Part shown: one piece after another, positions 11,206-21,640 of the stretch
How positions within the stretch are numbered: position 1 is the first letter of the stretch
Layout of the letters: each line of letters begins with the position of its first letter
Assembly: GCA_024036415.1 (NCBI GenBank)
Contig: JAMWET010007209.1
Coordinates: forward strand, 62,001 to 126,000
From: Prochilodus magdalenae
Lineage: Eukaryota > Chordata > Actinopteri > Characiformes > Prochilodontidae
Reading direction: 5' to 3'
Length of the DNA stretch: 64,000 bases
The notes under the pieces: generated by a model
The model's input: only the letters and a program-made list of their open reading frames with translations
Database searches by the model: none
Told to the model about the DNA's origin: nothing
Program-made: the position numbers and the translations under genes

Positions 11206-12750
11206 TACACTGCTCAATAAAAAATAATAGGGGAACACTTTGAAAACACATCAGATCTCAATGGGAAGAAAATCATGCAGAATATCTTTCCTCATATAGA
11301 CTGGGTAATGTGTTAGGAACAAAAGTATGCCACATCATTTGATGGAAATGAAAATGATCACCCTACAGAGGGTTGAATTCAAGGACACCCTGAAAATCAA
11401 AGCGAAAAAACGATGCAGCAGGCTCGTCCATTTAACCCAAATTCCATTGCAGCAACTCAAAATGGTACTCAGTAGTTTGTATGGCCCCCACACGCTTGTA
11501 CAACTCCTAATGAGACGACAGATGGTGTCCTGGGGGATCTCCTCCCAGATCTGGACCAGGGCATCACTGAGCTCCTGGAAAGTCTGAAGTGCAACCTGGT
11601 GGCGTTGGATGGCCCGAAACAATGTCCCAGAGGTGTTCTATTAGATTTAGGTCAGGCGAGCCGGTGGGCCAGTCAATGGTATCAATTCCTTCATTCTCCA
11701 AGAACTGCCTGCATACTCGCGCCACATGAGGCCAGGCATTGTTGTGCACCAGGAGGAACCCAGGACCCACTGCACCAGCGTAGAGTCTGACAACGGGTCC
11801 AAGGATTTCATCCTGATACCTAATAGCAGTCAGGGTGCCGTTGTCTAGCCTGTAGAGGTCTGTGCGTCCTTCCAGGAATATGCCTCCCCAGACCATCACT
11901 GACCCACCACCAAACCAGGCATGCTGAATGATGTTGCAGGCGGCATAACATTCTCCACAGCATCCCCAGAGCCTGTCACGTCTGTCACATGTGCTCAGGG
12001 AATAACCTGCTCTCATCTGTGAAAAGCACAAGGCACCTGTGGCAGATCTGCCAATTCTGGTGTTCTGTGGCAAATGCCAATCGAGCTCTACGGTGCTGGC
12101 CAGTGAGCACAGGGCCCACTATAGGATGTCGGGCCGTCAGGCCGCCCTCATGAGGACTGTTTCTAAATGTTTGGTCAGACACATTCACAGCAGTAGGGCG
12201 CTGGCAGTGCTCATCTTGTTCCTCCTTGCACAAAGGAGCAGATACCGGTCCTGCTGAGAGGTTAAGGACCTTCTACAGCCTTGTCCAGCTCTCCTAGAGT
12301 TCCTGCTGCCTGTCTCCTGGAATCTCCACCATACTTTTAAGACTGTGCTGGGAGACAAAGCAAACCTTGTGGCAATGGCACATATTGATGTGCCATCCTT
12401 CAGTAGTTAGACTACCTGTGCAACCTCTGTAGAATCCAGGTACCACACCATGGTACTAGTAGTGACGCTGACCCAAATCAACTGCAAAACTAGTGAAACA
12501 TCAGTCGGAAAAGATGAGGGTGGACAAAATGTCAATGACCTCATCCTTTTAAACCATTCCTGTTTTGGGGGGGGGTCTCATTGTTGCTCCTCTACTGCAC
12601 CTGTTGTTAATTTCATTAACACCAAAGCAGCTGAAACTGATTAACGGCCCTCCATATTACTTAACTGACCAGATCAATATCCCTAAAGTTGAACTGAGTT
12701 GATGCTATACTCTGATTAAAAAGTGTTCCCTTTATTTTTTTGAGCAGTAT
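11206..12750 (-). mobile_element. Tc1/mariner transposon with terminal inverted repeats
   Basis: The left end (ACTGCTCAATAAAAAATAAT) and the reverse complement of the right end (ACTGCTCAAAAAAATAAAGG) match with small differences, and both lead into GGGAACACTTT-type sequence. AT/TA steps surround both ends, consistent with TA target-site insertion. The 1.55-kb length is normal for Tc1-like elements. The transposase lies on the minus strand. Confidence 0.92.
11574..12233 (-). pseudogene. Tc1-like transposase, frameshifted
   Basis: Minus-strand translation shows the catalytic core of a DD34E transposase: FTDESRL (about 12010), GGSVMVWGG (about 11900), VHNNAWPH (about 11730) and GSPDLNLIEHLWD (about 11640). 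The second catalytic position, normally D in a DNA-x-PH context, reads N (VHNNAWPH). The FTDESRL segment and the rest of the core lie in different frames, so a frameshift breaks the protein near 12000. The N-terminal DNA-binding helices should lie at about 12250-12650 but are not readable as one frame. No active product is expected. Confidence 0.87.
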
Positions 12751-14627
12751 ATATATATATATATATATCCTATTGTTCAGCAAGTCTAGCTATATATTAG
12801 GAAGTCATGTATTTAATCCCAGCAGGTAGCTTCCTGCCCCTGTCATGACACAGTGTTAATAGTCATGATAGTGTTGTCTTTCAGAAGCAGAAGGTCAGTA
12901 CCTTTATGTATTAAGGCAGTCTGAAATGACATTGCTGTTTCACGGAACAGAAAAAATGATTTTTTTTTTTATCATTCACTATGCTCATTTCTAACTCGCC
13001 ATATGTGAGTTATCCCATGTGAGCTATTTTATTGTACATAATAAAACTAAATCTACTGTACTGTGTTGGTTTTGGTAAGCGCATGTCACTTTTCCATTTT
13101 TCTTGTGCATGCTCAAATTAGTACTGGCTTGGCAGCATGAGCATTACTGCGCATCTGTGAATAGCTACTGTATATGTTTGCTCACTTAGATGTGTTAGCT
13201 GTGCTCACCCTCACTCTTAATTCCTGTATCAGCTGCAGAGGTGATGGGGAGGTCACAGTGTCTGTCTCAGAACAGAGCTCCCCCCTGCTGCTCGCCCGGC
13301 CAGCACTGCACATGTGTAACAGGAGCCTTTGCCATGTATAAATAGTTGTTTCAGGGCTGTGCCTGTTAACCTGGGGGCCACAGTACATTTGGGCTCTGTA
13401 TTTAGCCTCTGCTACTTTCATGCTCCTGTCTGGATTTCTCCCGTTTGTACCCTGGGCCATTCAGTAGCCAATCATAATGTGACCTAGAGGCAAATTAAAG
13501 AGGCATGTTATCTTACATATATGGAAGATTATATACCAAGTAATTTGGTGCCACTTATTTTGCAATGTTTGTCAGATGTTCTCACAAATGACTGCTGGTG
13601 TTTTTAAATGATGTAAAACATGTCTAAAACAAAATTACAAGGTTTTAATATAACAGCTGTGAAATACATACACACGGTTACAGCTGCTGACTGCATGTTT
13701 TTCTTTTCTGGCTGTTCTGTACTGATTCCGGTTGCTGTACTGGTTAGTCTCCACTAACCATACCATATGCTCCATAGCCTGGCTTTCAGCACTTTAAGTA
13801 AATGAGTCTGGAGTGTCAGTGAAAAATAATCATCAATTCTAAAAAGTGTACAGAGATTACTGCTTCCATCCTACACAGTAGCAATCAGAACTCCACCACT
13901 TGGTTCATCTGTAAAATTGCACTTTTTTCTAAAATAATTTGTGGGCTTGATAAGTGGAATTAAGATTTATCATTGATAATTTACAAGGTTTGGTGCATAT
14001 TACAACCATTTATATTAGATGAAAATAAAAATATACAAGGGAATATTGCATACATGTGTTCTGCAAATTTATAGTTTTGGAATCAACAGTGAAAGGTCGG
14101 TTTGTCACCTGACCAAGCAGATTCACAAATTTGTTGCATAGCAACAGCAGAGATCCTGCCATCCTTCCTTTCTAGCAAGGAGCATTCCTTCAACTTTACA
14201 ACTCACTGCCGTTCCAGTATCTCATCTTTGCTGTGTTACATAAACATCTCAGGGGCAGGCCATAACCATTTGTGTATGAACATATGAATTTACATGCATG
14301 TCATACTGGACATCTTATTTTAGGTTTAATTTAAAATCAAATATAAAACATTTTTTTCTTGTTGCAGGTGTTGAGACGATTTGCAGATGGATTATATGAA
14401 ACTGCAGCCATAAAATTTTTTTGATGACATTCCTTGCACCTCAGGTACTGTATTTGTGGTTAAATTAGATCCGCCATGGCAGTGTAAGCGACAGTTGTTT
14501 CAATTTACAGTTTCATTTTTTATGTTCATTTATATGTTCAATCTTGCTGTGACTCTGTACTCTGAAAGAAGTCTTTCCAGCCTGACAAGGACCTGCAACC
14601 ACTCCACAGTGCATCACACTGTCCTTT
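12751..14627. other. Non-coding region upstream of let-7a
   Basis: A short (TA)n tract (about 12748-12768) abuts the Tc1 end. A more GC-balanced block at about 13080-13470 includes a TATAAATA and could belong to a promoter or exon of the let-7 primary transcript, but this is unsupported beyond position. No coding frame is credible. Confidence 0.45.
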
Positions 14628-14706
14628 GGGGTGAGGTAGTAGGTTGTATAGTTTTAGGGTCATACCCTTCCTGTCAGATAACTATACAACTTACTGTCTT
14701 TCCTGA
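14628..14706 (+). ncRNA. let-7a: let-7a microRNA precursor
   Basis: The 5p arm 14632-14653 is the 22-nt let-7a sequence, beginning TGAGGTAGTAGGTTG and ending TATAGTT. The 3p arm 14682-14703 (CTATACAACTTACTG...) pairs with it as a hairpin with a loop containing GGGTCATACCC. let-7a represses targets such as lin28, ras and hmga2 in differentiation. With let-7b 0.73 kb downstream it corresponds to the vertebrate let-7a-3/let-7b cluster beside PPARA. Both hairpins are on one strand and are likely processed from one primary transcript. The 3p arm differs slightly from the usual let-7a star sequence. Confidence 0.97.
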
Positions 14707-15357
14707 AGTGGCTGTAATATCATCGTCATGCACTATGGCCATCACAAAGTGTGAAGCTACTGACATGAAAGGACTGCTATGATTATGAATGACGAGAGTT
14801 GGACTAAAGATTTTACATGTACCCTATTTAGTTTGCAGTATGTGAATTGGTTAAATTCTTAAAAACCGATAATTATATGTCTTTGTCTCTTTTTCACTGT
14901 GGCTGCACACTGCAGTGCTGTCTTTTTCTATCTTTCAGCATCTTTTCATAAGACAAGCAGCTTTTGCTTTGACGGATCTTTTTGGCAGATGTGTATTTGA
15001 AATCTGTTTCAGTAGTTACACAAGGTGAGTGTACAACCGAAGTGAATAGATACTATGCAAAAACATAGCTTTGCCTGCCTGTGTTAGATTGACTGGCACA
15101 CCTGGTCTCTTTAATGGGGAGCAAAAAAATTTATGAATTGGTCTTTGCAAAAAAATGAATACTGTTGTACCAACTTGTTTAATAAATGCTATGCTAGTTG
15201 CTGTAAGACTCCTTCCTTACCCTTAAGATACATATTTGCATAAATATATATGATACAGATTTGAGAAGATTATGAAGCCATCAAAGGAATGAGGAAAAAT
15301 TATCCATCCATACAGCCTCTTCCTCTTCACCCTATGGGGCACTTCCTGATGTTCGTA

Positions 15358-15441
15358 CAGGGTGAGGTAGTAGGTTGTGTGGTTTCAGGGTAGTTATTTT
15401 GCCCCATCAGGAGATAACTATACAACCTACTGCCTTCCCTG
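15358..15441 (+). ncRNA. let-7b: let-7b microRNA precursor
   Basis: The 5p arm 15363-15384 is the let-7b sequence (TGAGGTAGTAGGTTG then TGTGGTT). The 3p arm 15418-15439 (CTATACAACCTACTGCC...) agrees with the let-7b star arm as I know it from mammals. The basal stem CAGGG/CCCTG closes at 15358 and 15441. The terminal loop carries GGAG at 15410-15413 just before the 3p arm, the motif bound by the LIN28 zinc knuckle in many pre-let-7 RNAs. It is co-oriented with let-7a and with ppara, whose putative promoter is about 10 kb downstream. Confidence 0.98.
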
Positions 15442-15467
15442 GAGGGCAGCAATACAACACCTGATCA

Positions 15468-15481
15468 CCAGCAGGGGGAGT
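15468..15481 (+). promoter_or_regulatory. CTCF-like motif next to let-7b
   Basis: CCAGCAGGGGGAG matches the core of the CTCF consensus (CCAnnAGGGGGC) except at the last C. It lies 26 bp after the let-7b hairpin. Motif match only. Confidence 0.35.
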
Positions 15482-15499
15482 CACTAACCCATCATTGTC

Positions 15500-17250
15500 C
15501 ACCAACTAGGATATTCAGGTATTTGAAGGATTTAAAGAGGAGTAGTGTTTATATAAGCTGTTGAATGTTGTCAAAAATAAGTCATTTGTACCTCTATTTG
15601 AGCTATGTCATCTGTGATCTGGCATGGATTGTTATTTATGATTTTGTGTTTCTTCCTTTTTCTTTTTGTGATTTGTATGGTATAAATACATCCATGCCAT
15701 ATCTTTATATCATTCTCTTGGCTACATGTTGTTCACTTTATATGAGGATGGATTATCCAAACAAGGTGAGGCCCAGAAAAAAGAAAGAAATTGCTCTTTT
15801 CATTTTTAACAAATGAACATTTTATTAACATTTATAGGATATCTTGTATTATCTCTCTAAACTGCAAACAATAAAACAGTGTGAATAAAGAGCCTTGTGT
15901 TGACTCTTATTTCACTGAGCCCCACTGCATTGATACTGATTTAATGTGCAGAGCAAGATAACCTAAAGAGATAGAGAGACAAAAAAGCAGTTTTAAATAA
16001 TCCAAACATAAAATCCACTAAACACCTTAACATGCTTTGGAACCATATAACAAAAGGGTTAAAAAAGTAGCATTAGTTGTCAGTGGTAAGGATTGAAAAC
16101 AACTGTGTGGTTATTAAAAAAAAAAATGACATGAGCTTTAGATTTTGTATAATATAATAATTACATGCTTAATAATTGTTAAATGTTTTAAAGTCTCAAT
16201 ATTTCACGGGACATACCTTCAGTATGTCTAGAACATGACATGAGAAAACCATTTTGCTCAAGGTCACTGCCACAATACAGCAGCTGACTGAAGTGTCACC
16301 AGTTCTCTGGACAAAGCCTTTTTTAAATCCAAATTATACCCTTGTACCCTTGTAGAATATTGATAAAAACATACTACAACAGTATAATTGGGAAATGATT
16401 TTGAGTGCTTGAATGTTCATTGTGTTTACTTGTAGCTTCAATAGCACACTGTAGTGTAATGTGGCGAAAACTACTGATCAAGTCATCAGTTGTGACCTCA
16501 GATCCACTGGAAACCTGTGTGAAGTCAGTCTAAAAGATTAGAAAAACTTCTGGACCACATCTGTTCCAAAAACATCCCCCTGGAAAGTCGCTGAGATTCA
16601 AACCAGCAGGTACTTGAGTAGCTTCTTTGCCAGTGCTATGTTTCTGGTGAATGAGTAATCCAAATGCTTTCAATGCACAGTCCTGTTCGCCTCACCCAAC
16701 CACAAGTCAATCATTAATTTCCTACCATCATAATCACATCTCATTACTCCTCTACATCTCCAGTCGACCGATGATGTACTGAACTGCGGTTGCAGTAGTT
16801 CAGTGCTTGCTTCATGGCCAATGTGTTTCAGTTGTGCGAACTACAGTGTGATTTGAAAACTCTTTAATATTTGGTCTCCTGAATGTGTGCTACTTGTCTG
16901 CTGAGATCAACACTAGAGTCTTGTTGAAAAACTATAACCTATATGATGTAGAAGTTTTCAGAAAAGTTTTGGCTTAGTTGTGCAGTGTGAAGTTTGTATT
17001 CTGATTAGGTAATCATTACTTTAAGAACGCTGATCAAAACAACGAGGGAGTCTTAGAAACCATGGAGCTGCAACCCTCCCAGATTGCAATACATAGGAAA
17101 TGGTGCCATCTACTGTTTGGAGAAAGGAGAGCCAAAAAAAGTTATACAGCTCAGTTTAAGAAAAAATATAATATTTATGTAGATACTTATATGTAATATA
17201 ATAATAACATAAATAGCAATTCTTTAACAATAAAAGTGGTAATTCAGAAT
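15500..17250. other. Non-coding, nothing recognised
   Basis: AT-rich unique-looking DNA. No protein-like frame, hairpin microRNA or clear repeat is visible to me. Confidence 0.45.
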
Positions 17251-17785
17251 TCTTTCTCTGCATACTTTGTTAACTATTTTTACCCTCTTCTTCTATGGGC
17301 CCTCACAGAGCAGTTGTTATTTGATTGGTCCACTCTATTAGACACTCTTACCTTGTTGGTACACCCTGTAGATGTAAAGTTAGAGACAATAGCTCATCTA
17401 ATACTGCATAGTTTGTTTTGGTCATCATATAGTCCTTCATCAGTGGTCTTAGGACACTGGCGACTGGATAGATTTGGTTGGTGAGCTATTCTCAGTCAAG
17501 CAGTGACACCAAGAATATTTCTGTGTTTGGTCCATTCACATCAGTGCAACACGCTGCCACCATGTCAGTGTCACTGCAGTGCTGAGAATAATCCACCATC
17601 CAACTAATACCTGCTCTGTGATGGCCCCATGGGGCTCCTGATAAATGGAGCAACAGGGTTAAAAGAGCTAAAAAAAAAAAAGTATGCAGAGAAACAGATG
17701 AACTACAGTCTGTAACTGTAGAACTACAAATGGCATCTGTATGGACAAATAGTGTGGATGCAGGGAGGTGTACCTAATGGTGTGT
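17251..17785. mobile_element. Non-autonomous DNA-transposon-like interspersed repeat
   Basis: The left part (CTCTGCATACTTTGTTAAC, then GGGCCCTCACAGAGCAG) is roughly inverted in the right part (CTGCTCTGTGATGGCCCC, then GTATGCAGAGAA), with the phrase GTCAGTGTCACTGCAGTGCTGAG between. I recognise this layout as a very common fish repeat, abundant in otophysan genomes, from memory. It ends near GGAGGTGTACCTAAT. No coding capacity. Confidence 0.7.
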
Positions 17786-18193
17786 ACAATGTGCACACAT
17801 AATTACAGTGTGCTACTTTTTGTTTACAGAGTTATTGAAAAAATAAAATATCTACTATCTAATAATACTACTATCTACTATATCTAATACCTAGTTATAG
17901 TATTTACATCAACTTTCAGTCAGTTGTAATTGTAAAATATACAAATTGATAACACACCACTGATCCTGTTAACATTGTGCCTTGGATGATTATTTATGAT
18001 CATACTCTGGTAATAACTAAAAGGCTATTTGATATGTTTTTAGGTATATGTTTCTTCCATGCTACATATGCTGTTTATTGTAATTTCTTTAATGTTTACT
18101 CATGTAGTTTCATTATAAATGAGTCACCTGGAAAAATAATTTATAATATAATATAACCAAAATAGCCTCCTTTGAGTAATGCTACCGAACAAA

Positions 18194-18364
18194 GGTGCCC
18201 AGTCCTGGTCCTAGAGATCTACCACCCTGCAGAGTTTAACTACAACTATAATCCGACATGCTCGATCCAGTTAATGAAGGCCTTTAGGAGCATCAATATG
18301 TTAACACCAGGTGTGTCTGATCTAAAACCTACAGGGTGGTAGATTACCAGGATCAGGCTGCAAA
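18194..18364. mobile_element. MITE-like inverted-repeat element
   Basis: Left arm CCCAGTCCTGGTCCTAGAGA TCTACCACCCTG is mirrored by CAGGGTGGTAGATTACCAGG ATCAGGCTG on the right. An internal palindromic part centres on the CTGGTGTTAACAT region. This resembles a family widely dispersed in fish with ends of the type 'cctggtcctggagaaccacc'. About 170 bp, non-coding. Confidence 0.72.
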
Positions 18365-21074
18365 GTCCTTTATTAAAAGTGGTTCTTCATCGGTTATTTA
18401 GTGAAGTCAGTGGTTATACTAGACTATGATAACTCAAGAAACAATCTGAATGTATTAATGGCTACTCTTTGTGATTTCCACAAAGAAATGCACAGTCCCT
18501 CCTCCTCCCTTGATACTCGTTACCAGTCTAAAAGAATGATGTGGCCTCAGCATCAAACTTTATCTCGTTATTCAACAAAAGCGTTTACATTTTCACCAAC
18601 ATTGACTTTTGTTTTGCTTCTTTTCATAGAGCTTCTTTTGTTGGCTGCTAAACATGGATTCTGGACGCAAGTGTTAGCTGCCCATCGCTTACCTTTACTC
18701 TTTCTTTTATTAATTACCTGTCCTTAAATGATCTAACTAGAGTCTTAGAACATGCTGTCGAAGCAGTACTGCTTCTTCATCCTCTCAGATAATTTTACTC
18801 TGTGCTACAGGGACTTACTGTCGCCTCTCAAGGTATGTGGTATTATAAGACAGTATTGGCCGGACCAACTAGTTAGCATGCTTTTGTAAACAGTATAGCT
18901 GCCGTATATGCAAATAATCTTGTTAAGCCCATGATTCTGAGATGGCAAGTTTGGCAGATATATGTAAAAGGAGATGTGGCTGCCATATTAAGGACAACTT
19001 GACATGTTAATGACTGTGGCCACCCTTAGCCAATCAAGTTTAATAATGCAGTTGCAGACGGATCATTGGGTGTTTTTGTTCAGTCTTCATGGAAATGGTG
19101 TCAAAAGATTGAGGACGCACTGTTCTTTGTTAATGATCAAACCATTTTGATATTTATAAACAGAATGGCTGCCATAAGCCAACTATCCTCTCTATTTATG
19201 GTTGCCATCAGCCAATCAGTTGTTAGTAATCATTCAAAGGACTTAACATTGATGAATCATTACAAGTGTATTAAAAATGCATAATTAATGCAAAGTTATC
19301 GTTAACTAAATCAGGTGGGGTTTGCAAAATTACATATTTAAAAAACACCTATTTTAATGTTATTATGGAGTCTATAGATAAACTTGTGGTGTCATTTGAT
19401 TCACGCATCAAAATTTCTGATACATGCATAAAAGGTTGAATGTGTAACTACAACACCCGAAATAGAGATGGCCCCAGTTGGCCACAGCGGGGTGCAATAT
19501 CAAATGTTCCAATTTTGCTGTAACTTTAGATCAGAGTGGCCTAGAGACAAATTCCTTTCTCTTCTGATTCTTTAGAAGACTCCTCACACAAATAATGTCA
19601 AAATATTTAGAAGACATTTAAATTTAATAACTAACAAAAACATTTTAAAATTTATGCTTGATATGGCTGACACAAGGTAACAAATCTTTCTGGGTTGGAG
19701 ATTTATAAAACAGCTGAAACTCAAGCCTAATTTTGTAAAGCTTAATTAATTCATATAAAGCTGGACTTTGGAATGGCCTGCAGATTTTTGCCCCCATCTG
19801 TTAGGGGTTGATATGAGATGGAAATTTCAGTTTTTGTTTACTTTAGTTGTAAATTGTCATGCTATTTGTTGCAGTATGTGCAGTTTAGAGCAATGATTAG
19901 CTTTTTATAGAGTCTGACTGATGTTTATAAGCCCTCATAAGCTGATGTGTGTTTGAAAACGCTCATAGCCGCTTAGGTTTAGTTTTATTTTAGTTATATT
20001 TTTAGTTTTGCAATGTTAAAAATTAAAAACCTCATTTCAATCATGTACTATATAGAACATTACTTGGTCAAGAGCACAGCAGAACACTTTTGGTTCCTTA
20101 TACAACCTCTTAATTGAATTTTATGAGTGTATAAAAACTTTTTAAAGTTCAAAGCTCTTTCCACATATTAGTATCCAGAACTATACACCCAGGCCAAAAT
20201 CCATGTAAGAATGAAGTGTAGAATGGTAAGAACTACAGTTGGCCTGTTCTTGTACAAAGACTGTAAAAAGATTTGATTTGATTTTCATAGCAAGTTACTA
20301 AAAGCTGAAAATGTCCTATGCTTCACATTTCTAGTTGTGAAATCTTCCAGAAGTAATTTTGGAAGCCCCTGCTGACAGTGCCCCAGGGATGGAGGAGAGG
20401 CGAGAAGGAGAAGAACACATTTCTGGGTGTGTTGTAACACAGTGCTGGTGTGCTCGTGGCCAGCCTCCCTGAGGAAAATCGTGCAGGCTCCGCTGCATTT
20501 CAGCCCTGGAGTAGCTCCAGCAGAGGCAGTGAGCCGAAGGGCTTTAGCCTGTCACATGGTGAGAGGAGCAGGGCCAGGAACAAGGCAGCTGGTCAGGAGT
20601 CTCTGCAGCTTCTCACTCCACCCAGGACAACAAAAAGAGAAATGTATCCACTCTTTTTCGGGGTCCTCAGCAAGACACTTTCCATTTATGTGCTTTGTAG
20701 CCAGAAAGTCCACAACATTTTTTCAGCTAGCTTTATATAATGGGGAAACATACAAATGGGCACTTACAATGCAATATACACAATGCTTCGACTTCAGGCT
20801 CTGGACAGTTGTGGCTCATGACAGTAAACAGTGACACCTGTTGGTAAAAGCATTCTGTCTCTCAAGCACACAAAAAAGGATTGGGTAAACAGACTGTGAG
20901 GACCTGCATTATTAGTTTCATAATAAGTCTTAAGATGAGTAACCTAATAAGCATGTGGCTTAAAGAATTAATGCTGAGACATAATGCTACTTTTTATTAT
21001 GGTTGCGCATTGCAAAGCTTTTCTTCGCCGCCTAACTCGTCCCCGAGCCCCGAGCAGGAATTCAGTGTTAAAGT
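18365..21074. other. Non-coding, nothing recognised
   Basis: Unique-looking AT-rich sequence with a short GC-richer patch at 20360-20640. No frame resembles a known protein and no transposon ends were found. Confidence 0.4.
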
Positions 21075-21640
21075 GACCCGCACTTGTTCGTTTCTCTTTC
21101 TTTTCGCATCCCTTTTTCCTCCCATAGAGAATGAATGGGATGGAAAATGGTTTGCCTACGTTCTCTTTCTTTTCGCATCCCTTTTTCCTCCCATAGAGAA
21201 TGAATGGGATGGAAAATTGTTTGCCTACTTCCGCTCGACCTAGAGACTCCAAATCGACTGGCTCGGGGTGATAGATAGACCCGCACTTGTTTGTTTCTCC
21301 TTTTTTCCACATCCCTTGTTCCTCCCATAGAGTCCCAGCCATTTTCGACCCAAAGCAAAGCCGGCTGTTTCCTTCGCCCGAGAGGCACAGAACTTCATAT
21401 ACTCACAAAGGGCAGGTCCCCAAGCACTAACCCATAGCCATACTGACCCGCACTCGTCTATTTGTCGTTTATTCATCCCCCATTCCTCCCATAGAGTCCC
21501 AGTCATTTTCGACCCAAACCCAGCAGTAATGTTTCCGTTCGCCCAAGAGACACCGAACTTCACGTACACACTAAGGGCAGGTCCCCAGACGCTAATCCAC
21601 AGTCATACCGACCCGCACTCATTTACCCATCCCTCGTTCC
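21075..21640. repeat. Tandem array of ~165-203 bp units with a nested 69-bp duplication
   Basis: Unit starts marked by GACCCGCACT occur at 21075, 21278, 21445 and 21610 (spacing 203, 167, 165). Units share a CCTCCCATAGAG block, a TTTTCGACCCAA block and an AAGGGCAGGTCCCC block. Within the first unit, 21092-21160 is duplicated as 21161-21229 with few changes. The array is richer in G+C and CpG than its flanks. Confidence 0.88.

Noticed and set aside
20427..20834. 135-codon plus-strand frame in a GC-richer patch
   Set aside because: No recognisable domain, and overlapping frames of similar length suggest chance from base composition.
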